A stretch of 64,000 nt of DNA from JACMLD01 sp039915085 (GTDB lineage: Bacteria; Bacteroidota; Bacteroidia; Chitinophagales; Chitinophagaceae), in NCBI GenBank assembly GCA_039915085.1, contig JBDSOC010000098.1:25698-89697 (forward strand). Direction: 5' to 3'. Positions 34,801 through 42,613 of the stretch are shown one piece after another. How positions within the stretch are numbered: position 1 is the first letter of the stretch; every line of letters starts with the position of its first letter. The notes below the pieces were generated by a model. That model was not told the origin of the DNA. It worked only from the letters and a program-made list of their open reading frames with translations, and did no database searches. A program made the position numbers and the translations under genes.

Positions 34801-35521
34801 TCCTGCTGCCATACCCAATAACCACAACTTCATCTACCCGCGTGTCTTTCAACGCCAGCTTGATTTTGAAAGATCCGGTTTTAGAAATTTTTATTTCATA
34901 GCTATCATACCCAACATATGAAATAACAAGGGTGCCACCACCGTCCGGAACCTGCAAATTGAATTCCCCATTTGCATTGGTGGTCGTTCCAATATCGGCA
35001 GTTTTTAGTTTTATGCTGGCACCGGAAAGAGGCTTTCCTGTCGCCGCATCGGTAACTGTTCCGGAAACAGTCATCACGACAAGTGAATTTTCTACAATTG
35101 GTTTTTCATTATTAATTTCTTCCTTTTGCTTTATTACGATTGTTTTTCCAACCAGGCTATAGGTCAGTGGCTGATCTTTAAAACAAACATCCAGTACGTT
35201 AGTAAGCGATTCATTTTTTGCCTTTATGGTTACAATTTTAGCCTGCTTTAACCAGGCGTAATCATAAAAAAATACATAACCGGATTGGTGTTCAATTTCC
35301 TTGAATACTTGTTCCAGCGGAATATTTCTCCCTGAAATGGATATTTGGGAATATCCATTTGCACTGACCTGCATACATAGAGCCAATAATAAAAAAGCAG
35401 ATAATTTCATAATTCTCAGAATTTGCCTGGTTATCCTGATGTTTTCTGGGAACAAGCAGTGGCTTTTTTTCGTAATTGGTTCTTTAACAGAACCAGCTTT
35501 ACAAAGTGCCTTAAAATGCAT
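31883..35521 (-). CDS. susC: SusC-type TonB-dependent outer-membrane glycan transporter
   Basis: The TonB-linked porin of the locus. The open frame starts at 35587, but the Met at codon 23 (35521, MHFKALCK) or the later MKLSAFLLLALC are likelier starts; the latter begins a clear signal peptide ending ANGYSQ. An STN domain (IPLEQVFKEIEHQSGYVFFYDY) shows it signals to an anti-sigma factor. Then come a carboxypeptidase-like beta domain (SGTVTDAATGKPLSGASI), a TonB box-like segment, the plug (VVIGYGSRKKKDLTGAVSS, VRIRGVNTFG, YVIDGIP, DASAAAIYGVRASNGVI) and a large barrel. The STN domain fits the upstream FecR/ECF pair. Confidence 0.95.
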   Translation of the reverse strand: MHFKALCKAGSVKEPITKKSHCLFPENIRITRQILRIMKLSAFLLLALCMQVSANGYSQISISGRNIPLEQVFKEIEHQSGYVFFYDYAWLKQAKIVTIKAKNESLTNVLDVCFKDQPLTYSLVGKTIVIKQKEEINNEKPIVENSLVVMTVSGTVTDAATGKPLSGASIKLKTADIGTTTNANGEFNLQVPDGGGTLVISYVGYDSYEIKISKTGSFKIKLALKDTRVDEVVVIGYGSRKKKDLTGAVSSVSSADIEKSTSLTPELALQGKAAGVFIASGGGDPGARPTVRIRGVNTFGFSEPLYVIDGIPIFEGGAGVTDGAIGDIRSPLNIFSMINPADIESMTVLKDASAAAIYGVRASNGVILITTKKGKSGRPRVEVNASYGIQNIPRTIKTLNTQQYFTLLQEAYANNPDANTTFAQKYGPLYDAGNPAYVGNSPTYNWDKELRNKNAPMHDYSARVSGGSENSTYYFSAGYSKTESPLKANSLERYSVVTNLDTKISKYISAGLNIRLIQENAVQNTGADLGTMMATIPFQPIYSAADKTGFAPVGSGSFVANPAYDPTKLDAGAPYLFANGDPKLLWGQQTRFNVFAFQQLGDNSYQLMNGLGNAYIQIEPITGLRLKGSLGGQYFTNLRKSWQDLDQWRFSQTPGNPYAGTDGNTKGRYGEREGKTYNLNKELSLTYTHLFAKNHSVDILLNASDQFSRWNVNDLSGNVNYIDLQYRGIANQPPYTSGFAGILQEDALIGYLGRVSYKFKDKYYFDATARRDGSSRLAPGNKWETFTAFAGAWRISSEDFFPKSTFINDLKIRGGWGTLGNFQSASPYQFLSNVSLSSDFPTGSGNGNAFGTQNQGAVLPNFANKTLTWEKVKTTSVGFDAALFQNKFTVTAEYYNKTTFDIIQSVSLPPNTGIEQAANLNVAQVSNKGIELQLGYNAKIGPVNFNVSGNITTVKNRVDKLNGGSPIGNEFGRIEEGYSMFYLWGYKTGGVFQNQAEIDAWKTTHPKGDGNIGGYTYKPGDMYFQDVYGNPQAGSKARYNPSPDSLINSNDRTYLGKTIPGYYYGLSMGADWKGFDLSIFFQGVGDVQKYNGVRSGLEAMSGAANQWATTLNRWTPANHSSTIPRAVYGDPGGFNRISNRFVENASYLRLKNLQVGYKIPPTLLNKAKFAQNLRIYVSAVNLFTITKYTGLDPENDVIPVTRQFLVGVTAGF

Positions 35522-35591
35522 AGCTTTGATTGTTTTAGTTAATGAATATGTAACCTTCGTGGGTTTAATAAAAAATTGACAAAACATTCCA

Positions 35592-35623
35592 CCAGAAGTA
35601 TCTCACTACTTCTGGCTTTTTTT
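35592..35623. terminator. hairpin between FecR and SusC genes
   Basis: A perfect nine-base stem CCAGAAGTA (35592-35600) / TACTTCTGG (35607-35615) with a six-base loop; seven T follow on the plus strand (35617-35623). For the minus-strand operon the T-run precedes the hairpin, so it is not a classic terminator there; it could attenuate or protect the susC transcript. Confidence 0.5.
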
Positions 35624-35639
35624 GTCAACCAAACATTCT

Positions 35640-36839
35640 TTATGGTTTAACAATTATCTTTTTATTCTCAATGCTAAAATGCACTTTACTTTCTTCAAGA
35701 ATTTTTAAAACTTCCGAAGCATTACTCTTGCGGTCTATTTTACCACCAAAAAAACGCTGCGGTATTTTGCCTTCATAAAAAATTTCAACGTCATACCACC
35801 TTCCTATTTGACGCATGACTGTTTGTAAATCAGCTTTATTAAAAGAAAAATAACCATTTTTCCAAGCAACAACCTCATCCATATCAATATCATCCAAAAC
35901 CCGAATGATACCTGAAGAAGTTACAAGCTGCGCCTGTTGACCAGGCTTAAGAGAAATTATATTACCGGATTTTGAAAGTTCAATACTGCCTTCCAGCAAA
36001 GACGTCTTAACAGCCATTTCATCACTGTAAGCGTTTACATTAAAATGCGTTCCCAATACTTTTACCTCCATTCCATTTACGCTTACTTTAAAAGGCATGC
36101 GGGCATCGTGTGCGATTTCAAAATATACTTCTCCGGATATTTCAACTTTTCTTTCATTGCCAGTAAATGCGGTAGGATATTTAATTGAAGAGGCGGCGTT
36201 CAGCCATACATGGCTACCATCGGGTAAATTGAGTTTATATTGGCCGCCCCGTGGGGTCGATAAGGTATTAAACTCTATTTCAGAAGGCTTATTGCTGCCT
36301 GTTAGCTTATATTCCAGTTGGGCACCATTGGATTTATTTACTTCTACATTACCTTGTTTGGCGATGTGTCCATTTTTTTCATCATCTAGTGCAATTACTG
36401 ATCCGTCAGCGAGCGTAAGTACAGCTTTATTACGACCAGGGGCAACTTCATTTTTTATCTTCAGCAAAGAAGGTTGAATCCTCTTATCCTGACTGTTTGT
36501 ATTTGTTATCAGCCAGCCCGCGATTACTGCAACACCAATAAATATGGCCGCAACAAGTTGAAAACTCCCTGACCAGTAAATAACTTTGGTTTTCCGGACC
36601 GTTATATTATTGCCAAGTTCATATTGGTCAATGGTTGCTTCAATACTGGCCGCCAGATTAGGGTGTAAAGAGGAAGGTGATGAAAAAGGCTTTGAAAAAT
36701 TGCTGTAGTCATTTAGAATTTCATCAATTTCAGTAAGAGGAGCGCTTATAAGCCAGTTTTTAAACTCCTGGTGCTCCGCTTCGGTGTATGTACCAGCGGC
36801 ATATTTTTCAATAAAAGATGTAATTTCCAATGGCTGCAT
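35640..36839 (-). CDS. FecR-family anti-sigma factor (DUF4974)
   Basis: A 399-residue inner-membrane regulator. The cytoplasmic part (1-85) starts with IEKYAAGTYTEAEHQEFKNW, which holds the ECF sigma factor. One membrane helix lies near 88-112 (FQLVAAIFIGVAVIAGWLI). The periplasmic FecR domain follows (GGQYKLNLPDGSHVWLNAASSIKYP, VEISGEVYFEIAHD, GTHFNVNAY) and then DUF4974 (VAWKNGYFSFNKADLQTVMRQI). It senses glycan-loaded SusC through the STN domain. It sits between the sigma gene (64 bases upstream) and susC, the standard order. Confidence 0.95.
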   Translation of the reverse strand: MQPLEITSFIEKYAAGTYTEAEHQEFKNWLISAPLTEIDEILNDYSNFSKPFSSPSSLHPNLAASIEATIDQYELGNNITVRKTKVIYWSGSFQLVAAIFIGVAVIAGWLITNTNSQDKRIQPSLLKIKNEVAPGRNKAVLTLADGSVIALDDEKNGHIAKQGNVEVNKSNGAQLEYKLTGSNKPSEIEFNTLSTPRGGQYKLNLPDGSHVWLNAASSIKYPTAFTGNERKVEISGEVYFEIAHDARMPFKVSVNGMEVKVLGTHFNVNAYSDEMAVKTSLLEGSIELSKSGNIISLKPGQQAQLVTSSGIIRVLDDIDMDEVVAWKNGYFSFNKADLQTVMRQIGRWYDVEIFYEGKIPQRFFGGKIDRKSNASEVLKILEESKVHFSIENKKIIVKP

Positions 36840-36903
36840 TCGTGTATGTTAAAAGGAAGACGATCCACAACATAAAAAGTACCCCTCTGTACTATTTTTT
36901 TTT

Positions 36904-37503
36904 TTAGAAAGAATGTAAAACTGCTATTATAAAAACGGTAAGTAGTATCTCGCTATGCGAAGAAAGGTATTGCCGGACAAAACATGTCCCAATATGAAGC
37001 TGCTTTTTTACCACGCATTTCGAAATATTAAGCTGTTGCGCGATTTCATTCATTGAAAGTCCGTTTTCAGTGTTAAGCCGGAAGATGATCTTTCGTTTAA
37101 GCGGCAATTTTCCAACAGCCATTTGTACGATACCATAATATTCTTTATATGCACATTGATCACTTGTTGTGGCCTGTGACAGTGCACGGGTGCTTTTTAT
37201 TTCTGATAGCACACGGTGCCTGATTTGATAATGGCGGATATTATCGAGCATTCTATATTTTGCCATGCGGAACAAATAGTCTTTTACAGATTCTACCTGT
37301 GTTAGTTTTTTACGTTGTTCCCATATTTTTATAAATATTTCCTGTGCAATTTCTTCTGTATCTTCTTTACATTTGGTAAAAAGAAAAATATAATGATATA
37401 TCGGATCGAGATAGGTTAGATAAAATTGCGTATAAGCTGCGCGGTCACCCGTTGCGATCATCGCAAGCATGAGTTTCTCATCATTAATTTTGGCAGTTGG
37501 CAT
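36904..37503 (-). CDS. ECF RNA polymerase sigma factor
   Basis: A 199-residue sigma-70 family ECF factor. Region 2 covers about residues 20-90 (YHYIFLFTKCKEDTEEIAQEIFIKIWEQRKKL, then LFRMAKYRMLDNIRHYQ). Region 4 is near 125-175 (IVQMAVGKLPLKRKIIFRLNTENGLSMNEIAQQLNIS, VKKQL). A hydrophobic C-terminus (ILLTVFIIAVLHSF) is common in Bacteroidota ECF factors of this type. Released by the FecR protein encoded next, it would transcribe susC/susD when the glycan is present. Confidence 0.94.
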   Translation of the reverse strand: MPTAKINDEKLMLAMIATGDRAAYTQFYLTYLDPIYHYIFLFTKCKEDTEEIAQEIFIKIWEQRKKLTQVESVKDYLFRMAKYRMLDNIRHYQIRHRVLSEIKSTRALSQATTSDQCAYKEYYGIVQMAVGKLPLKRKIIFRLNTENGLSMNEIAQQLNISKCVVKKQLHIGTCFVRQYLSSHSEILLTVFIIAVLHSF

Positions 37504-37957
37504 GGTAATCAGTTATCTTATACGCAAATTGAAAAATGGCAGTCCTTTGTCTGATTATAATTCCTTTATAAAGGTAAATACAATATTTCCCGTTCCATAC
37601 TGTGCTATACTATACCGTGTCAGATCCTTAGTCAAGTTTCAGAATTGTCTTTTAATTACAGTCATATCGTGTAAATCTTTCTTTATCATAATAAAATATT
37701 TACCAATGCCATTGTTCTTCACTTCTGCTGCAGAAAGCGTAACCGAGCCTTTGTGATTGCTCACAGAAAAATTATGACGGCCCTACAGTTGGTTCGATAA
37801 AAATTATGTCTTCAGTACTCTTAAGTTTTAAAAAATCAAGGTCGCAGCCTTTATCGGCCTGCAATACTTCACGTATGTATAATTGTGGATAGCCCCTCTG
37901 CTTTGTATTTGTTGGTGCAAAAAAAGTATTTACTCTATAAAGTCTTTAATAAAATTA
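37504..37957. other. gene-free stretch upstream of sigma gene
   Basis: No protein family is recognisable. The minus strand at 37790-37925 has a protein-like stretch (FLKLKSTEDIIFIEPTVG) between stops, possibly a decayed coding end, but I cannot assign it. No repeats or terminators are evident. Confidence 0.3.
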
Positions 37958-39631
37958 TTATTTTTTCATTGGCATATTTATAACCACCTCTGTACCGTTG
38001 CCGTGATTTATTCTGCAAACACCACCAACTGGCAATGCTAGCCACAGCCAACCTTCCTTATCTGTATTTTCTATTTCTTTTATTTCATTGCCGTTTACTA
38101 AAACAGCTACTGGTTTTGCAGCAAGCCGTAATACTTCCTTAGCACTTGCATCGTATGTTTTGTAAGTAATATTTTTAACATCATATTTTATTTTTTGCAC
38201 TGCCGAAGTAGATTTTAATAAATGATTTTCTCCTGCTGGCGCCCATTCCGGCACTGCAGCAATGCCTTCCATAAAGTGGCGGATATAATCGGTATAGCCA
38301 TCGCTGAACCAAATTTCATCCCCCCAGTTGTGACCTGTTTGTACAACGCCATCTGGTTGCGCCATATAGCTGGCATGATTAAAATATCTGTAGGCTTCTT
38401 CTTTAAACCATTTGTCGCCGCTATTTTCATACCATAAAGCACAAATAGAGGCATAGCGGGAAGTATGGCTGCCCATTGGCAAATAACAACCTGTTTGTTC
38501 ATTGATGGCATTCATGCCTTTTTCGCCAAACGTATTTTTTACCCACCATATTAATGCAGGCACGGTGGTGTTGATGCTTTTATCATTGACAGGGTTTTTA
38601 ATAAGGTAACGGGCAAATTCCATCGGCGAATTGTTTACTCTGTTAAGGTTGATTGGGTCAAAACGAATGTCTTCAAAATAACCTTTCCAGATAGAAGTTT
38701 TTATGGGGCCTTCCGCAGAATATAACCATGCCCAAACTATACTGCCTGCATTTATATAAGCAGTTATTTTTTCATTGTTCAATTTTATCCGGTCTTTTAT
38801 CCGAAGCAGCTCCTCTAACAAACGCAGATTCTCCACTACATGAGATGTATAGTCTTCCAGTACTTCGCCTTTTTCTGCCTTTACCCTAAAAGGCCAGGGA
38901 GAAGTTAGTACTAAATTTTTCCATTGTAATCCTGCAGCGCCATGTACATTTTTACGCACATGCTTTGCCAATGCATCTGCACAATTAATGGCGGCCTGGA
39001 GGAATTTTTGTTCTTCCGTAATTTCATAAAATTTTAGATAGTGGATACCCATCTCTCCTATCTTATCACACTCTAAAACGTAGGAGCCATCGCCTCTTCC
39101 TTTGTTTTCGTCTGTTACTGCAGTATCAAATCTGGAGGCACCCTTATAAATAATTTCACCAGCTTCGGAGCTTGCGTAAGGTACGTTTGCCCACTCCCAA
39201 TTGGCGGGTGTGGTGCCAAATTTCAGTTGATGGTCGAGTGCCTGTTTTGCAATGTCTATCATGGCTTCATCGCCAGTAAAATTTCGCCAGTCAATGGCCA
39301 GGCTCTGCACAAGTCCGCCATTTACTACAATCGGATTATGCGGCCATGTAGAGCCTGTAAAGCCTCCTTTACCATCCCGGAACATGGAACAATGTGTAAG
39401 ATATAAGGGCAGTTTATCGGTTGGGCTAACTGGACATTTTTTTAAAAAATCAACCGCCATTTGTACCCCTTTTACATAAGATGCTCCAGGAACAGCAGGC
39501 TGGTAACGGGCCAGTAGTTTTCCATTTTTATCCAGGTTTACTTTTGCCCCACACATAGAATCTACTTTATACTGGCTGTAGCTGTGTTGAAAACAGAAAA
39601 AAAGAATGAACGATAACAAGATTTTTCTCAT
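37958..39631 (-). CDS. secreted alpha/alpha-barrel protein of unknown function in a glycan locus
   Basis: A 557-residue protein whose signal peptide ends at QHSYSQ (about 19). The body is helix-rich with conserved-looking aromatic/acidic segments: THCSMFRDGKGG, TGSTWPHNPIVVNGG, WANVPYASSEAGE, GIHYLKFYEIT, GLQWKNLVLTSPWPFR, GYFEDIRFDP and QTGHNWGDEIWFSDGYTDYIRHF. This suggests an (alpha/alpha)6 toroid like GH88/105/127 or toroid lyases, with a small C-terminal beta domain (LAAKPVAVLVNGNEI). I recognise no exact family. Neighbours are the SusCD locus and a dead GH43. Two GTAAAC half-sites lie 80-110 bases upstream, linking it to the operator family. Confidence 0.65.
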   Translation of the reverse strand: MRKILLSFILFFCFQHSYSQYKVDSMCGAKVNLDKNGKLLARYQPAVPGASYVKGVQMAVDFLKKCPVSPTDKLPLYLTHCSMFRDGKGGFTGSTWPHNPIVVNGGLVQSLAIDWRNFTGDEAMIDIAKQALDHQLKFGTTPANWEWANVPYASSEAGEIIYKGASRFDTAVTDENKGRGDGSYVLECDKIGEMGIHYLKFYEITEEQKFLQAAINCADALAKHVRKNVHGAAGLQWKNLVLTSPWPFRVKAEKGEVLEDYTSHVVENLRLLEELLRIKDRIKLNNEKITAYINAGSIVWAWLYSAEGPIKTSIWKGYFEDIRFDPINLNRVNNSPMEFARYLIKNPVNDKSINTTVPALIWWVKNTFGEKGMNAINEQTGCYLPMGSHTSRYASICALWYENSGDKWFKEEAYRYFNHASYMAQPDGVVQTGHNWGDEIWFSDGYTDYIRHFMEGIAAVPEWAPAGENHLLKSTSAVQKIKYDVKNITYKTYDASAKEVLRLAAKPVAVLVNGNEIKEIENTDKEGWLWLALPVGGVCRINHGNGTEVVINMPMKK

Positions 39632-39710
39632 GGTGATAAAAAGGTTTATTATGTGGGAGTCAATTAAAAATTAAAGTAATTGATTAACATTTGCATAAAT
39701 AATATATTTG

Positions 39711-39741
39711 TAAACAATATTATTTGCAATTTTTGTAAACA
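39711..39741. promoter_or_regulatory. tandem GTAAAC operator-like sites upstream of the toroid gene
   Basis: Two GTAAAC half-sites in the same orientation (39711-39716 and 39736-39741, 25 bases apart), each as TTTGTAAACAA, lie 80-110 bases upstream of the start at 39631 and after the end of the GH43 relic. Confidence 0.5.
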
Positions 39742-39779
39742 AAAATAGTTAACGTAGAATGAAGTAGTTTATACATGGG

Positions 39780-40289
39780 TTAATTCTTGTGGCGAATTAG
39801 AGGCTGGTTGTTTGCCAGCGCATTTTTCCAGGGGCCGGGCAGATTTTGGGCCACACCAACCCATACTTCCTGCCCTACCGTAACGTACATATAAAATTTG
39901 CCATCCGGCGCTTTAATTACGCTGGGTGCCCAAACACCTGAAGGCATACCCGTTGCACTTTTGCAGGCTTCCTTCGTTGGCCAGTTCAAATAGTCGCACT
40001 TCCAGTTTACGAAATCTTTAGATGACCACACAGCCAGTTTGGTAATGTCATTTCAACTGCGCATATCGCTTGTTGCAAAAACATAAAACGTTCCGTTATC
40101 TTCTATAATGGTAGGATCTGCGTAATATCCTGGTAGTAAAGGATTGCCTGTTTGGGAGCTGTTGAACTTCACATCATTTTTATTCCAAAGGTCCAAAACC
40201 GAGTGGTCTGGATTTTGGGCAAAAGCAGCGAAACTGATAGCAGCAATAATTAATGTTAAGACATATTTTTTAAAATATTCCATATTCAT
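39780..40289 (-). pseudogene. GH43-like gene with internal TGA and truncated end
   Basis: From ATG 40289: signal peptide (LTLIIAAISFAAFAQNP), PLLPGYYADPTIIEDNGTFYVFAT with the GH43 base Asp, and SDMRS, then TGA at 40053-40055. The same frame goes on without a shift: NDITKLAVWSSKDFVNW, GVWAPSVIKAPDGKFYMYVT and VAQNLPGPW, ending at 39780 after about 170 codons. So a single nonsense change (likely Trp to stop) interrupts it. The second half of the propeller, including the catalytic Glu strand, is missing. The segments match GH43 blades 1-2. It is the third damaged GH43 gene in the window and belongs to a different subgroup from the other two. Confidence 0.85.
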
Positions 40290-41047
40290 ACTGCATTAAC
40301 ATTTTTTTATTGCTATGGAACTCGTCCGCTAACCTGCAGACTATATTTAAATTTTCAATACCGGGCACTTTTCAGTTTCGTCAATTTACTGCGAAGATAT
40401 ACTTATTGAAATTGCTTAAAATACCGGGGCCGCTTATTCTGACTGGCCTAATTCACTATCTTATACCAATAAAACAAAAGCCGCCTGAAGTTTATAATGG
40501 CGGATGCTTACAATCATTCACTGTTCAATCTGTCGTTTATCTTCAGATGCTGCAAGTTCAACGAGATACGAACGGCATTTAATTTCGTTCTTTCCCCTGA
40601 ATCATACTTTTATCTGGTTGGCTTTTTCTTCAATGGAAGAAACGCCATAGCCCTCACATTCTTTGCTGAGTTGGGTTAGGCCGAGGTTGCAATAAAGCAT
40701 TGCTTCTTCAGGTTTGAAAAATGTTTGTAGCAAAGTGCTACGGCCTTCATCACAATTCTTTCATACTTCTTTACCATATGCTATATTTTTCTTTCGCACG
40801 CATCTTTTACTATACGGCATTTCTAAAAATGCTCCAAATATTTAAGTTATCCAATCATTTCTTTGATGTCAAAATAGAAAATGGTACCGTAAAATTACTG
40901 ATCTTATTTTTTACAATCACCATACAACCCCATCAAAAATTGAAGGGGGCATTTTTCTTTCTGTTCACATAGTTACTTTCGTTAGTGATAATTTAATTTT
41001 GTGAAAATCAAAACGAGTTTTATGACAACTCACAACAAGTAAAAGAA
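40290..41047. other. gene-free stretch with a terminator-like hairpin
   Basis: No assignable coding sequence. Several minus-strand fragments (KPEEAMLYCNLGLTQ, then ELAASEDKRQIEQ) between stops look like decayed helical-repeat protein, but this is weak. A hairpin CCCC/GGGG (40928-40931 with 40945-40948) followed by five T at 40952-40956 resembles a plus-strand terminator. A sharp change follows at the primase relic. Confidence 0.35.
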
Positions 41048-41900
41048 ATGGACATGGTTGACTACTTCTCCGGACTGGGTTACGAACCCACAAATATTTC
41101 AGGAAAAATTTACTGGTGTCTTTCTACCCTCCACGATGAAAAAACCGCCTCTTTAAAGTAACCGTCCTTTAAACCGATGGTATGATTTTGCAGAAGGCAG
41201 AGGCGGCAACCAGGTAGATTTCAGGACAATGCTTTACAAATGTTCTGTCATCGATTTTCTACAAAAGTTGGATGCACATGACATCTCTATTAACCGTCCG
41301 CAAAAAACACAAAACAATCCTCTCTCAGAAAATAAAATAACTATGAAACCAAAATTATTTACGTCCAGGATATCCAGTCTTTTTCTCTGATGAAATAGTT
41401 CAAAAGCCGGAAGGTTGACCGGGAAATATCCAACCAATTTTTAAAAGAAATCATTATAAAATTGCCGACAAAAATTACCAGGTGCTGGGTTTTAAGAACG
41501 ATGCGGGTGGTTATGAATTACGCAACGAATATTTTAAAGTAAGCAGCTCGCCAAAAGACATAACATTCATCGACAATGGAGCAAAAGAGCTGGCAGTTTT
41601 AAAGACTTTTTTAATTTCCTTTCGTACAAGAAAATGTCCCACAACCAGGCAGACCCATTGTGAAATTTTCTTGTTATCAATTCCACTTCTTTCTTTGAAA
41701 AAAGCCTGCCAAAAATTCAGGAATGTAACAGCATTCATTTGTATCCGGACAATGATAAGACAGGCAATAAATTCAAACATCACGCTCTTGCCATTGACTG
41801 ATCAAAATTTTCTGGTGAGCGTAAACTATACCTGCAATATGATGATTTAAAAGGCTGGTTCATGCATATCGGAAAGTCGCAAAAAAATCAGTTATGTTAT
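41048..41900 (+). pseudogene. CHC2 zinc-finger/Toprim primase of a mobile element, broken
   Basis: From ATG 41048 the frame reads MDMVDYFSGLGYEPTNISGKIYWCLSTLHDEKTASLK, then a stop, matching the start of mobile-element primases (VDYL..LGY, YWYLSP..DEKTASF). Shifted frames add LNRWYDFAEGRGGN, VDFRTMLYKCSVIDFLQKLDAH, HYKIADKNYQVLGFKNDAGGYELRN, FIDNGAKELAV and finally HLYPDNDKTGNKF, the Toprim Asp-x-Asp motif. At least five frameshifts or stops are present. Proteins of this kind are carried by conjugative and mobilisable elements in Bacteroidota. No integrase, att site or mob gene is seen, so it is an isolated fossil. Confidence 0.82.
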
Positions 41901-42086
41901 AACAATAACTTATTTTGGCAAGCAACCAAGCCAATTTATTTGCTTCAAGCCTGTAAATGCAATTCGTTGATTTTAATAATTATCATAAAATGAATTTAGC
42001 GATCCAAAAGGTTGGGACGTAGGTAAGGCAGCCAGCTTCGTCGCTACCTGCTAGATGTCCCGTCCGGTCCGCACTACTTCCTTTAG

Positions 42087-42118
42087 AACCCTCGCTGGTC
42101 GCGGGTTTTGCTTTTTTT
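42087..42118 (+). terminator. hairpin with T-rich tail after the primase relic
   Basis: Stem AACCC (42087-42091) / GGGTT (42103-42107), with two further inner pairs around a CTGGT loop, followed by TTTT and, after GC, seven T. It lies about 190 bases after the primase relic on the same strand. The surrounding 41901-42478 holds no gene. Confidence 0.55.
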
Positions 42119-42478
42119 ATTCTGTTTTTTATTCTATAAAAACCCAAAAGCGACACAAATTTTACCTTTAGTTACTTTACTTTAAAATACTTGACTTTCG
42201 TACTTTATTCAACTGACCTGTTGACCCAACAAAGGTACGCTTAAGCTATTTTCCATTGGTAAATACAGTTTTTATCTTTTCCACATAAAAAAGCTGCGAT
42301 TTAAGGCTTCTGGAGATCTTCATCAAGAAATCATTAATTTAATAATATCACACCTAAAAAATACACTATTGAAATAGCCTTTGCCTTTTCAATTTTCTGC
42401 GCTATGCTGGTCATAAATGGTGGATTTTGTAACCTCAAAATAAAATAGAACAGAGCTTATGTTGTGAAAGTCACTGAT

Positions 42479-42607
42479 TGGAAATTATGGATACATAGAT
42501 CATGAAATTATAAATCATTTTGACGATCATATAGAGTGGAAATCAGCGCCAAATATAGTTAACCCAAAATATAAAACGGGGATCTGACATACCATAATTT
42601 CCACTCT
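42479..42607. repeat. overlapping inverted repeats beyond the PD40 gene
   Basis: TGGAAATTATGG (42479-42490) is a perfect 12-base inverted match to CCATAATTTCCA (42592-42603). The same right arm, extended as ATTTCCACTCT (42597-42607), also pairs perfectly with AGAGTGGAAAT (42533-42543). The two pairings exclude each other. They lie just past the PD40 stop at 42614. Confidence 0.6.
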
Positions 42608-42613
42608 CATAAT

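Noticed and set aside
40053..40055. TGA as selenocysteine or stop-codon recoding in GH43
   Set aside because: The gene is also truncated at its 3' end and lies among many pseudogenes; no recoding structure or sec genes were seen.
42479..42607. Insertion-sequence or MITE ends
   Set aside because: No target-site duplication or transposase is seen, and one right arm is shared by two left arms, which is not the layout of transposon termini. Kept only as an inverted-repeat observation.
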